From NCBI RefSeq assembly GCF_000327385.1, contig NW_008708400.1:2348297-2412296 (forward strand): DNA of 64,000 bases, read 5' to 3'. Each line of letters begins with the position of its first letter. Position 1 is the stretch's first letter. Under the pieces are notes generated by a model that was not told the origin of the DNA, did not search any database, and saw only the letters and a list, made by a program, of their open reading frames with translations. The position numbers were made by a program, and so were the translations under genes. Shown piece after piece: positions 1-13,400 of this stretch. Source of the DNA: Lottia gigantea (Eukaryota > Mollusca > Gastropoda > Lottiidae).

Positions 1-1849
1 AGAGAATGGTTATAAACTATACAGTTACTTACCATACTTAAAATAGAACTTATCAGAGAATGGTTATAAACTATACAGTTACTTACCATAGTTGAAATAG
101 AACTTATCAGCGAATGGTTATAAACTATACAGTTACTATCCTTAGTTGAAATAGAACTTATCAGAGAATGGTTATAAACTATACAGTTACTTACCATACT
201 TAAAATAGAACTTATCAGAGAATGGTTATAAACTATACTGTTACTTACCATACTTAAAATAGAATTTATCAGAGAATGGTTATAAACTATACTGTTACTA
301 TCCTTAGTTGAAATAGAACTTATCAGAGAATGGTTATAAACTAAACAGTTGCTTACCATAGTTGAAATAGAACTTATCAGAGAATGGTTATAAACTATAC
401 AGTTACTTACCATAGTTGAAATAGAGCGTATCAGAGAATGGTTATAAACTATACTGTTACTTACCATACTTAAAATAGAACTTATCAGAGAATGGTTATA
501 AACTATACAGTTACTTACCATACTTAAAATAGAACTTATCAGAGAATGGTTATAAACTATACTGTTACTTACCATACTTAAAATAGAACTTATCAGAGAA
601 TGGTTATAAACTATACAGTTACTTACCATAGTTGAAATAGAACTTATCAGAGAATGGTTATAAACTATACAGTTACTTACCATACTTAAAATAGAACTTA
701 TCAGAGAATGGTTATAAACTATACTGTTACTTACCATACTTAAAATAGAACTTATCAGAGAATGGTTATAAACTATACAGTTACTTACCATAGTTGAAAT
801 AGAACGTATCAGAGAATGGTTATAAACTATACTGTTACTTACCCTAGTTGAAATAGAACGTATCAGAGAATGGTTATAAACTATACAGTTACTTACCATA
901 GTTGAAATAGAACGTATCAGAGAATGTTTATAAACTATACTGTTACTTACCATACTTAAAATAGAACTTATCAGAGAATGGTTATAAACTATACAGTTAC
1001 TTACCATAGTTGAAATAGAACGTATCAGAGAATGGTTATAAACTATACAGTTACTTACCATACTTAAAATAGAACTTATCAGAGAATGGTTATAAACTAC
1101 ACAGTTACTTACCATACTTAAAATAGAACTTATCAGAGAATGGTTATAAACTATACAGTTACTTACCATAGTTGAAATAGAACGTATCAGAGAATGGTTA
1201 TAAACTATACTGTTACTTACCCTAGTTGAAATAGAACGTATCAGAGAATGGTTATAAACTATACAGTTACTTACCCTAGTTGAAATAGAACTTATCAGAG
1301 ATTGGCTATAAACTATACTGTTACTTACCATAGTTGAAATAGAACTTATCAGAGAATGGTTATAAACTATACTGTTACTTACCATACTTAAAATAGAACT
1401 TATCAGAGAATGGTTATAAACTATACAGTTACTTACCATACTTAAAATAGAACTTATCAGAGAATGGTTATAAACTATACAGTTACTTACCATAGTTGAA
1501 ATAGAACTTATCAGAGAATGGTTATAAACTATACTGTTACTATCCTTGATGAAATAGAACTTATCAGAGAATGGTTATAAACTATACAGTTACTTACCAT
1601 ACTTAAAATAGAACTTATCAGAGAATGGTTATAAACTATACAGTTACTTACCATACTTAAAATAGAACTTATCAGAGAATGGTTATAAACTATACAGTTA
1701 CTTACCATAGTTGAAATAGAACGTATCAGAGAATGGTTATAAACTATACTGTTACTTACCATACTTAAAATAGAACTTATCAGAGAATGGTTATAAACTA
1801 TACAGTTACTTACCATACTTAAAATAGAACTTATCAGAGAATGGTTATA
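1..1849. repeat. 54-bp tandem array (about 34 copies)
   Basis: A near-perfect head-to-tail array with a 54-bp period runs from the window edge. Units differ mainly at a few sites (for example CATACTTAAAAT versus CATAGTTGAAAT, and AACTTATC versus AACGTATC). Because 54 is a multiple of three, an open frame with an 18-residue period crosses it; this is an artefact. On the minus strand each unit reads as an exon end followed by GTAAGTAAC, matching the 3' end and donor of the exon at 2085-2338. The array therefore lies in the downstream intron of that gene and probably continues beyond the left edge. Confidence 0.97.
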
Positions 1850-2084
1850 ATCACACTATCACTTACCATTGTTGAAATAGAACTTAGTATCAGATGATAG
1901 TTATAAATCTTATTTTTACTTAACATTGTTGTAATAGAACTGGGTATCAGACGACAGTTATAAATCTTACTTTACTTACCATTGCTGAAATAGAACTTGG
2001 TATCAGATGTTAGTTCTAAATCATATTGTTATTTGCCATTGTTGAAATAGATTATCAGATGATGGATATCTGACTGTTACTCAC
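1850..2084. repeat. Diverged older units of the 54-bp array
   Basis: Four or five degenerate units of about 55-60 bp link the homogeneous array to the donor site of the exon at 2085-2338. Read on the minus strand, several keep an AG, a short piece resembling TTCTATTTCAACAATG, and a GTAAGT-like donor. They look older than the homogeneous part, as expected if the array started at the exon and spread outward. Confidence 0.85.
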
Positions 2085-2338
2085 CATTATCGAGATAGAA
2101 CTTGGTATGAGTGGATGGCTGTAAATCTGAGCTCTGAACGGATTGGAGATTCAGTTGACAGGTTCTTGAAACTTTGAGATAAAATATGGATGAACAGTTT
2201 GGCACCAGCCCACAATGAGCAATACAAATTGAAATACTCCTAGTCTGTGAAATGGTTATTTTGGAAATGTTGTCTGCTATTTTATCACTAAATTCAAGTT
2301 TCCTCGAAAATCGCCACTGATTAACATTACATACACAT
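2085..2338 (-). CDS. PAN/apple-domain-like exon of an incomplete gene
   Basis: This is a 254-nt internal exon on the minus strand. The acceptor follows a strong pyrimidine tract (TCCTATTTCAG) and the donor is GTGAGT; it enters in phase 2 and leaves in phase 1. The 84 or so encoded residues include ISICIAHCGLVPNCSSIFY, then SRTCQLNL and a final TKFYLDN. Cysteine spacing and the CSSIFY...TCQL pattern resemble PAN/apple domains, which bind proteins or sugars and are common in secreted molluscan proteins. No signal peptide or catalytic domain is visible because flanking exons were not identified: downstream ones lie left of the window and upstream ones were not recognised. The family call rests on motif resemblance. 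A C-type lectin-like or other cysteine-rich extracellular module is the main alternative. Confidence 0.7.
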
Positions 2339-2429
2339 CTGAAATAGGACAGAAAGGGGTTCAAACAATAATATTTAGAAATAAGCACTTCCTTTATTGA
2401 CTATATTAAACACAACACAACAGATCATA

Positions 2430-2740
2430 ACTACTCTACGTTTCTACGATGATTCATTTTCAATGACCAAACTCTTTAGAAATTGAACTTTCCTGGATTA
2501 TCCGTACCCATATTTACAGCTGGGTCGACTGAAAAATAAAGATAGTTGACTTATTCAAAGTAGCAGGGCTTTTGCCACACTGACACTTGCACGAATTATG
2601 TCCACGCAATGCCACGCGGAGATCGTGGCGAGGCACTTCATTTCGTTGCCAGACTTCGGAAATAGACAACATTGTATGCACCCCCTCGCTCTCGCACACT
2701 CCTCATATTACTTTACAAGTCTTTAATCACTGGTACGCAA
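2430..2740 (-). mobile_element. SINE remnant, family 1
   Basis: On the minus strand this contains CAGTCGACCCAGC followed by GTACGGATAATCC, the same core as in the better preserved element at 44107-44400. A GAATAAGTCA block precedes the core in both. The head is GC-richer and no clear tRNA promoter boxes were seen here. Confidence 0.6.
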
Positions 2741-3122
2741 AATTGCGTATCTTTTCGCAACCATTAGTGTGACTTTTCACATACTGGCCGAGATAACAGT
2801 CCACGGCGACAATTTGTGTAACATGGGAAAGCGTACTGAGGTTTCACAAATGAAGGCCCCAGAGCCGTGGGCGATAAAGGTCTGAAAATTCGTAAAATGT
2901 ACCTATGTGCAAAGTATGTCTGCTTCTCTAAATTGAAACAGAAGAAAGTAGATATAAAAGAAGGTAAAATATCTTTTATTTCACCCCTAAACAATGTTAG
3001 AATTATTTAAGGATTGAATGTAGATTTTTGCGTTGTTACGACGTCATTACGTCATCGGGGATCACTAAGGAAATTTGTAGTTCATCGGTAAATGAATGCA
3101 AATTTTTCACATGGGTTCACTG

Positions 3123-3407
3123 TAGCGGCAGACGCACCGACGGCATACATGTGTAATCTACCGATGTTGTCGGGTTTCTACCGTCGGTCCGACGGTCGGA
3201 TTTTGCGAGGATTTCATATCAATGATATCAATGGTCACAATAATCAGATGTTGGATAGAAATACTTCAAGCGTCAACTGACTATTACGTCAGGTCTGGAA
3301 TCGGTCTCACAGAATATCTAAGTAGTGAAATCTATGTCTGTATTTTCATTGATATTCATAACAAAATTATGAAAGCATATTTTAAAGAAGTCATCCGAGG
3401 AGATTTT
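3123..3407 (+). repeat. 285-bp direct repeat, copy 1
   Basis: It is almost identical to 4372-4656 (offset 1249 bp); I count three substitutions in about 285 bp. It contains the palindrome CCGTCGGTCCGACGG near its left end. The short open frames in it are not convincing genes. Confidence 0.95.
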
Positions 3408-3434
3408 AAAAATAAATAAAATGTAAATATTAAC

Positions 3435-3625
3435 GTTTAACTCGACCCGAAATACAGAATTAAATATATATTTTATTTACCTTCCAAAGAATGTTAAAAT
3501 TATTAGCGTTTAACTCAACCCGAAGACAGAATTAAATATATATTTCATTTCACCCCGAAACAATGTCATAGTCCTCAGCGTTTAACTCAACCCGAAATAC
3601 AGAATTAAATATATATTTGCGTTCA
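3435..3625. repeat. Short tandem repeat, about 80-bp unit, three copies
   Basis: Three imperfect units share GTTTAACTC(A/G)ACCCGAA, then CAGAATTAAATATATAT. A related piece occurs at about 2973-3000, before copy 1 of the 285-bp repeat, so the repeats may once have been continuous. Confidence 0.75.
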
Positions 3626-4371
3626 CTGCATTGGATGTCAGGTTGACAATCCCAGCTGGAGGGTGTCATCATGTCCAATATTTGATAAGTCTAGGATGCG
3701 CTTATTTGACCATGGCGCTCTAATTTATGAAGTACCATTCTTACCTTTAATTTAACATCGTATTCATGGTTTACAAATTATACATAGGCCTATCGAAAAC
3801 TGGGGTTCCAGAAAAAAAGATTATATTAATCTGTAACCAATCTTACCTTTGCGTCATATATAAAATAATAAGTAGAGGAACATCGTTAATCTTCATCTTT
3901 ACAGTTATCTTTCACAGAAAAATTATACTTATCAAAATATACACAGATATTAACGATCGATTGAAGAGTAACCTTCAAGCAATAACTTTGCATATTAATT
4001 ATCCAATTCTATAAGGCAGTCATATTTAACGATTGTTGTTCGTGATAATCATTTACAAAAGAATTTCATTAAAATGTTAAACACACATGCCCACACAGCA
4101 AAGAACTCCAAATGATAACCGACTTCTTTGCCACGTAACCTACGATGCGCAAAACCCTGTACAATTGCTTAAATTATTCTTCCCTTGATATGCATCTACA
4201 AACAAAAATGGTGTCAGGTAATTCAATAAACTTTCATTGAGGTGTATATTGCATAGTGCAGAAATTTCGTCCGAATTTACGTAATCGATAGGTATTTTCT
4301 TAGCTTAATAGAAAAATCATACCAAAATGCAAATGATCGGACAAAGGTAGACTACAGTGGGCAAGGGCTTA

Positions 4372-4656
4372 TAGTGGCAGACGCACCGACGGCATACATG
4401 TGTAATCTACCGATGTTGTCGGGTTTCTACCGTCGGTCCGACGGTCGGATTTTGCGAGGATTTCATATCAATGATATCAATGGTCACAATAATCAGATGT
4501 TGGATAGAAATACTTCAAGTGTCAACTGACTATTACGTCAGGTCTGGAATCGGTCTCACAGAATATCTAAGTAGTGAAATCTATGTCTGTATTTTCATTG
4601 ATATGCATAACAAAATTATGAAAGCATATTTTAAAGAAGTCATCCGAGGAGATTTT
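4372..4656 (+). repeat. 285-bp direct repeat, copy 2
   Basis: Second copy of the block at 3123-3407. Downstream sequence to about 4840 shares diverged similarity with 8740-9040 (for example TAAATCAATAATRAAACTGTC), so the block belongs to an older dispersed family with one recent local duplication. Confidence 0.93.
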
Positions 4657-5149
4657 CTACCTGGAATGTTACCTTTAATGTCAAATTGTGACCAGTCACG
4701 AATTTTCTTATTTTAAGCCTAAATCAATAATAAAACTGTCGCGGTATTTTCTTTTTAATGACTATTTCATATAGGATTAGATAAAAAAAAAACAATTTAC
4801 TAATAAAAAAAATTCAATTTTATACGATAAATAGTATAGAACAAAGTTACCAACGGGACGAAGTCTACTGAAAAGAAAGGAAGGTGAGAAATTACAACCA
4901 TGCTTGACAAGTATAAAAAAAATAGGTTCAAGAATGTTCTTTTTGCCATCCAAACCTCTTGATATTATTATTTCCCCTTATCACAGACTGGAATAACAAG
5001 GACAGACGATATATTCAAGATCACTAGAGTTTCACAAGGCAACCGAGATTAGCAGTTTAGAACCCACGAACACTACTCGACTATGCAATCAAACTGTTTA
5101 CGAGTATAGTTTATGTTACAGACTTAAATAAGTGGTTCAGATCAGTGGT

Positions 5150-6430
5150 TCAGTTCCAACTGTTTTAGGTTAAAGTAGTACATGCTATAGGTTTAATAGA
5201 GGTTCAGATCAAACTCTTGAAGGTAAACGAGTAGTTGATGTTACAGTTGGTGTTATACATTAAATAGTGATTCGGGTCAAACTGTTGTAGGTTAACTAGC
5301 AGTTGGTGTTACAGTGGAAAACTATATAGATTGTTGTAGGTTAACTAGCAGTTTGTTCTACAGTGGAAAACTATATAGATTGTTGTAGGTTAACTAGCAG
5401 TTTGTGTTACAGTGGGAAACTATATAGATTGTTGTAGGTTAACTAGCAGTTGGTTCTACAATGGAAAACTATATAGATTGTTGTAGGTTAACTAGCAGTT
5501 GGTGTTACAGTGGAAAACTATATAGATTGTTGTAGGTTAACTAGCAGTTGGTGCTACAGTGGAAAACTGTATAGATTGTTGTAGGTTAACTAGCAGTTGG
5601 TGTTACAGTGGAAAACTATATAGATTGTTGTAGGTTAACTAGCAGTTGGTGTTACAGTGGAAAACTATATAGATTGTTGTAGGTTAACTAGCAGTTGGTT
5701 CTACAATGGAAAACTATATAGATTGTTGTAGGTTAACTAGCAGTTGGTTCTACAGTGGAAAACTATATAGATTGTTGTAGGTTAACTAGCAGTTGGTGTT
5801 ACAGTGGAAAACTATATAGATTGTTGTAGGTTAACTAGCAGTTGGTTCTACAATGGAAAACTATATAGATTGTTGTAGGTTAACTAGCAGTTGGTTCTAC
5901 AATGGAAAACTATATAGATTGTTGTAGGTTAACTAGCAGTTGGTTCTACAATGGAAAACTATATAGATTGTTGTAGGTTAACTAGCAGTTGGTTCTACAA
6001 TGGAAAACTATATAGATTGTTGTAGGTTAACTAGCAGTTGGTTCTACAGTGGAAAACTATATAGATTGTTGTAGGTTAACTAGCAGTTGGTTCTACAGTG
6101 GAAAACTATATAGATTGTTGTAGGTTAACTAGCAGTTGGTTCTACAGTGGAAAACTATATAGATTGTTGTAGGTTAACTAGTAGTTGGTGTTACAGCAAA
6201 AAATAAAAATAAAAACTGTTGTGAGTTAACGAGAAGATGAACGTTATACATTAAATAGTGGTTCAGATCAAACTGTTGTTGGTAAACGATTAGTTGATGT
6301 TACAGTGTAAACTAATAAACTGTTGTAGGTTAACGAGTTCACGATGTTACAGTGTGAAACTGTTGTAGATTGATAGTTGATGTAAAATTTTGTTTCAGAT
6401 CAAACTGCTGGAGGTTAACGAGTAGAAAAT
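5150..6430. repeat. 49-bp tandem array with diverged flanks
   Basis: A homogeneous core of about 18 units spans roughly 5325-6195 (TAGATTGTTGTAGGTTAAC...CAGTGGAAAACTATA, period 49). Flanks at 5150-5320 and 6200-6430 carry longer, older units containing GGTTCAGATCAAACTG and GTTACAGT. The 49-bp unit appears to be a shortened form that expanded inside an older array. Confidence 0.95.
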
Positions 6431-9400
6431 GTTTAATCTAAATTTTATTACACAAGACAATTACAAAATTTCAATTTCTATTATTGGAATTGGGGAACTA
6501 CACTACATATACCAATAGAGAAGAGCCCTAAAAAGACTGAACAGAATCTTTTATATACATGTATTTATTATTTGAATGTTTTTGTTTCGTTGAGGGGAAA
6601 TGATTATTGATCTAATTCATTTTAATATTTTGCCCAGTGCAGAAAAGGCTTACTGATATAATCTTATGAATAGATATATTAAAACAGAAAAATAAAACAT
6701 GTTGTTGCTCAAAGTTCCAAGGTAAGCGATCGTCAGACAACTGATCTATTTTCAGTCTGCGTCCCTCCTGAAGTTGGATTAACTCTACATAGATCAATAC
6801 AATTGATGTATTTGAGCACTACTTTAACAGTGAAAATATTTTATCATTGTATTGTTATTAATATTTTGGTCCTTACCTTGGAAAAGGTTTATTAATAATT
6901 AATGTATAATAGTATAGTTGGTTGAACAAATCCTTTAGAAGGCTTAGTTGTGTTCGACCTATTCTGAACAATAAATAAAGCCTGGAGCTTAAAGCCATTC
7001 GCACTTACTGTCCTTAATTGAGATAATTAAATCACCGACCTGAACATCGTTTATCAACCTAATTTTATCAAATCTTTAATAGTAAATCTCTTCATGTTCG
7101 ATCTAATCAACATGTTCATTGTTTATATTTTGAATAATAGCAAGTATCTTGAGGATAGCCTATAGATCTTTCCATTGAATGTTTTACGTTAAAATAATTC
7201 AAAGAATGTCGGAGACATTGGAGACACTTAAAGGGACAGTTTGATTTTATACGTATATTGAAAAATTTGTTTGCATCATTTCATGAAAATCTATCGAAAA
7301 GGATCCCTTAGCTTATCCGTAATTTTAGAACGCCATAACAAGTTAAAGGGTTTACGTAAGTCGCTATTTTTTTTTATCTTTTTTTTTTTAGTTAGTGTTG
7401 TTAATACTATAGAATAAACGCTATATTGTAGAGAAGTATGTCTGATATTTCAAATATATTGAGTCATTTTAATGCCAAAAATGCCGAAATCTAAAAAAGA
7501 CTGTGAACAGCTACGAGACATCATCTCATAGATTTCAAACCTTTTGAAACTTCTATTCCGTTAGCTTTCAACTCGATATTTCAAATTTACAAGGTTTGAA
7601 TAAGAAATTAAAACTTGTGGGTATCTGATAAATAAATCAATTATATAATTACACTCCAGAAATGTCACCTCAATATTCTCAATTTGTAAAAAATAATAAA
7701 ACTAATTTATACCGCATCGAGTTGACGTCCGTCGACATGCTGACTGAAAAAGGGTCTCCACTAACCTAGATGAGTCACTGACAGTCTTTAAAATGAAGGG
7801 TTTCCATATTTTGTCGAAAGAAAGTGAACTCTCCAATTTATATCGTCTGTCAATTTAGGTTTATAGGAAAACATTTGCATATTTCACAAGTATTAGAAAT
7901 TATTTTTGATATTTCACGAATTCACAACTTTAAATGAGGTATTTTTAAAATTGGAATGCAAAATTTTGCAAAAAAAATTATTAAATTTTTGGAGGGTTAA
8001 AAAATTACGTAATTGTTCTCTGGCTCACTGATTAAACACCAAGGTGTGAAAGTTCAAACCATCATAAATATATTTGATGCTATTTTATGCATTATCGTCA
8101 TAAATCATTACAAGGAGAATTTGAAGGCCATTACTAATCTGAAAAGCCCTGTAGTTGAAAATGTGGTATAGTCGTCCACAGTCGACTGAAAATCCGGAAG
8201 TTGATGTTTTTCATCCAATACCTGGATGTCCAAAGATACCTGAGGTCAAGAGCAATCTACACCGAAAAATTCAAGGTAATTGAAGGTCAAGGTCAACAGA
8301 TATAGATTTTTAAATTTTCATAAATTACGAACAAACAAATTTGAATTCGAAATTCAAAATTCTGTTCCCAATAATTTTGAGATATGGTAAAAAGGTTTCA
8401 ATAGACAAAAAAATCATACAAATCGGAAAATAAATGGTAAACTTGAAAACTTTGAAGTAATTATAATACATAATCTGTACGATTCTGTCTACATTTGTGA
8501 ATTACACCGAAAGCAGGGTCGCCTGAAGTGATTCTAAAAAAGTTCTCACGCCCAAACTGGAAGTGTTTTAAAAATTTTGATGAACCGTTTTATTTGTATC
8601 GACATTCTGTCTATATCCTGTAATTTTCAGATCGATCCGATGATAATCACCAAAGTTGGAAATTTCAAAAATTTTCCTGCAATTTTTTTTTTGTTATAAA
8701 AGTATAAAGACTCCATACCACATTTTTGTGTCCCCAACCATTTAATGTGTCAGATCTGGAATGTGTGAAGTAACTCTCAACAAAAACAAGGAAGCGAAAT
8801 CTATGACTGTATTTCAATTAAATGAACTCTACTGACGTTTGAAACTTTACGACCCTAATAACATAGTCTGGTACTTTACCATTACTGGCCATTATGATCT
8901 GACAAGGGTTCTGTTTATTTCGTTAAGTTTAAATCAATAATGAAACTGTCACAGTATTGTTCTTTAAGTTAACTAATAACTATTTTATATTTAGGATACG
9001 ATAAATACATTTTCCTAATTAGATCCAGAATAAAGTAGAATATAGCAATGTTTGTTTAACTAAAATAAGAGGTTTCGTTCAAAACAGTCTTTCATATTTT
9101 ACTGCTGTAGGTCACAGAGTAATTGATGTTATATTACCATTACTATCGTTCAATTATTGTTCTTCTTTGTTCAAGGCAGGTATCCAAACCAGCATTCAAA
9201 TTCAAAATGCTTTGAACTCATGAGCGTTAGGGGTATTAATGCTCGTATTATGGGTCATAGACGATAACATTGAACAGTCAAGCTATTAAGTTGGAAGTTT
9301 AATCAAAGAATATAATATTATTTGTTTTGTCACCCATTATGCAAAATATTGGAACAAATTCACTGTCTTTTTACCGAAATTTATTTAATACCATTGTTCA

Positions 9401-10440
9401 AAAACAGTTTTGATTCCTTTATTGTCATTGAAATGCAAAGACAAAAAAACGGCTCTGAAACGGACATGCCCGACCAAATGCATCGATTATATGTCGCGTT
9501 TTAGACATTAACCATGCATGTGTCTCTTTACTAAGTGCGGAAAATATCGCTTGTTATGTAAAATCGTTGCCTTGAAAGGCAATAATGATTATAATGTTTT
9601 TACATCCATGTCGTATAGAAAAAACAACATCGGGATAAAAAAAAATCGGCTCTCAAAGATTGATCACACTGACCTCATCCATCGTCAAACAGTATTACAG
9701 TGAGTTACAGAACAGATTTCCGAATGTATATACCAAACGACTTGTAATTGCCTATAAGCGCAATAAAAACCTTAGTAATTCTCTGGTCCGTGGTAGACTC
9801 GATCCCATTGAATCCAATAATACTTGACCCCCTCTCTATTTTCTAGCTCATTAAGTATAATATATTCTAATCCTTATATATAGATGTTTATCTTTTCAGA
9901 ACCTATTCATACTCTTTTCTTTTAGAACTGGTAACAAGAAAACTTTCATATTATAGACTTTTGTTTATTGTAGATTACTCTTGGTTGTTTTTTTTAACTT
10001 AATACTAACTATGCTAACTTCACCTTATCTTGTATTGAACATTTATCTCTTTATTTGTGACCTTGGCCAGTGCTTTACATAGAAGTTTTTAGGAACTTCT
10101 TCACTCTTAACACTGACTTCGACAAAAAGGTATTTTTTATGAAAATCAGTGATTCATCAGCATAAATTTTTTGACATGTATACGTACATCTAGCCTACAT
10201 ATCTGGAACGAGCAGTTCCTCAAACAAGCTATACGCATGTGATATCAGGATGTTTTGGGTCAGACATAAAATGTCCTCATTTATCGGAGTTGATAATACT
10301 ACTTTTGGGTCGCTGGTTTTTTATAAATTGACAAAGATAAACAACCCTATAAATTTTCACGTGTTCGAATCAACGTCTCAAATCGGGAATTCTTTAAATG
10401 CTACATTCCTTTCTGATGCATGAGAGAATTGTTACAAATA
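6431..10440. other. Intergenic, no gene recognised
   Basis: About 4 kb of AT-rich DNA with only short open frames lacking recognisable motifs. 8740-9040 is a diverged copy of the dispersed sequence at about 4510-4840. Nothing else could be identified. Confidence 0.6.
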
Positions 10441-10448
10441 ACAAAAAT

Positions 10449-13400
10449 TTATTTTAATAATTTTTTAAATGATAACAGAGCAGTTTTCTTAAGAAATGAT
10501 GTATGTCTATCTAGTATCACTTGGATTCTTGACAATTCTGATGCATTCCACTGAAAAATAAAGTAAGTATTAAAAATAACAAAATTTATATAATTCAAGC
10601 GACGGTATTGCATGTATAGTAAAATCAACACCAGTGACTGTGGTACATTACCATCGCCAGCGAAGGCTGTAATTGCATAAACACAACCATCGCCAGCGAA
10701 GGCTGTACATGCATAAACACAACCATCACCAGCGAAGGCTGTACATGCATAAACACAACTTTACTACGTATGAGCATATAAAAATCAAAAGAATTGTTGC
10801 TTAAAGAGTGAGCAAAAGTTGCATTATATGGCTAATAGAGTGAAAACGCCAAGTCGGATACGATATTTCAGGGAAAAATTGTCAGATCATCAAGAAAATC
10901 GACAGAGATCATCTTCATAATGACACTGACTTACAAAATAAAAATCAAGCAGAGCCAAATGTGAATGGACCGCCAGGGTGATTACAATATACGCCCAAAA
11001 TATATTTGTGGTCGTAAAACAAAACTGTCACCAACACCGGTTGTACATGTTTAAACATCATCATCATCAGCTACGACTGAACATGTATAAACAAAACAAT
11101 CACCAGCATATTTAGCAGTACAGTATGAAATATTCAACCTTCAGTCATACACTTCTTCTGAACTCTTCAGGGCGATACTGAATAATATTGAGTATGAGTT
11201 ATTGCCCGTGTTCTTGAAAACGTGTTCAATTTTTGGCTCGTGAAAACTCTAGAAGGCAAATATTCAATCTTCAGCGCGGGATTGAGTAATAAAACCAAGT
11301 TTTGCCAAAATCCAGCAAGAATCATGCCTTTTAGTGTTTAAGAGCTAAATTTGAAAGCGTTTTCAAGCGCAAGGGCAATAACTCATACTAAATATTTTTC
11401 AATTCTTTTCTTTTCTTTTCAATTTTCAATAGGGTCCATCCTTGGGTGGTTACGAACATTCACATCAAGTTTCATCAAAATCTGTCAACAATTTTGCCTT
11501 CTAGAATGATTACGAGCTAAAAATTGAACGCCTTTTCAAGAGCAAGGGCAATAACTCATACTAAATATTTTTCGATTTTTCTGATTTTCAATAGGGTTTA
11601 TCCTCGGTTGATAACAAACACTCATGCAAAGTTTCGTTAAAATCCATCAAGAAATGTTCCTTCTAGAGTTTTTATGACCTAAAATTTGAAAGCGTTTTCA
11701 AGAACAAGGGCAATAACTCATATTAAATATTTTTAGATTCTTCTGATTTTCAATAGGGTTCACCCTTAGGTGGTAACGTACACTCATGCCAATTTTCGTA
11801 AAAATCCATCAAGAATTGTGCCTTCGAGAGCGTGTACGAGCTAAAAATTTAACGCGTTTTCAAGAACAAGGGCAATAACTTATACTAAATTTTTCGATTC
11901 TTCTGATTTTCACTAGGGTTCATCCTTGGGTGATTACTCATGGTACCAAGTTTTGTCAAAATACGTCAAGAATTGTGTCTTGTAGAGTGTTTACGAGCAA
12001 TTGTGGACGGACCGACGGACGGACATGGGTGACGGCAATACACGCCCCCCATTTCATGTGGGCGTATAAAAATCATTACCAGCGACAGCAGTAAACAACC
12101 ATCACTATCGACGGCTGTATAAACAATCACCAGCGACGGTTGTACATTTATAATCAAAACCATCACCAGCGACGGCTGTTCATGTATAAACTAATATCAC
12201 TATACAGCTGTACAGCTGTACAAGTATTAACAAAATAATCACATGCAACAACTGTACATTTTAACAAACAGCAATTGGGGCCAGGACAACTGTCCATTCA
12301 AACGAGTAACAAGTATGTCAACTAACCTGCTTGCCATATTTATTAATGAAATGTAAAAGGAGCTTGCCAAACTTCTGACTATTGGCTAAGCTCTGAGCAG
12401 AATCTAATAAGCAGCCAATCAAATTATTTGTAATATCTTGGCTCATTTCTACCTTCTGATCAATCATAGCTTGTACAATGGAAATTACATTTTCATTTAA
12501 TGCTTTTATTTCTGATACCAAGTGCCTACAAGACAAAACAGAAGGTTCGATATTTGTATAAAACTAAGCCTTACGAAATGCACAAAAAAGATGTAAAATG
12601 AAATGTTACATTCTCAAAACCAGATAATAAAAGATCACATAATGAAAAGAAGCCAAATGTTTAATGGACAATTATACAGATTATAATTACTTTACTTAAT
12701 AAAATAAAAACAAATTATTTATCAAAGTAATTATTAAGCTTATATATTTTTATGTAATTGCGTCCAGTCCAGTATTCTCAAATACTCAATTTTGATGGAA
12801 ATTCAATATTGAAGCATAAATTTTGTAAACGAAAGGTTCGGCTCACTCCTAATAAATAGTAACGGTGGGGCTTTCTATCGGTAACCCTCTTTTCTGATAT
12901 TCATAGTGGAAATATGATCTTTTTGGTATCAAAGGTTTCTTTGAAACTGAGAAAAAGGAGATATTTACAAAGTAACAAAATAAAGACTATATTGCCATAG
13001 TTTTCCTCAGTAAATATTGATGGTGACTGAGATTAAGGATTTATTTACAAGGTTACAAAATAAGGACTATATTGCCATAGTTTTCTTCAGTAAATATTGA
13101 TGGCGACTGAGATAAAAGATTTATTTACAAGGTTACAAAATAAAGACTATATTGCCATAGTTTTCCTCAGTAAATATTGATGGTGACTGAGATTAAAGAT
13201 TTATTTACAAGGTGACAAAATAAATACTATATTGCCATAGTTTTCCTCAGTAACTATTGATGGTGACTGAGATAAAAGATTTATTTACAAGGTGACAAAA
13301 TAAAGACTATATTTCCACAACCTACCTCAGTAAATATTGATGGTGACTGAGATTAAAGATTTATTTACAAGGTTACAAAATAAAGACTATATTACCATAG

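Noticed and set aside
1529-1816. Open frame with an 18-residue periodic sequence
   Set aside because: It is a by-product of the 54-bp array, whose length is a multiple of three. The true frame of the source exon is different.
3222-4716. Short open frames in both copies of the 285-bp repeat
   Set aside because: Identical because the DNA is duplicated; no start context, homology or codon pattern supports a gene.
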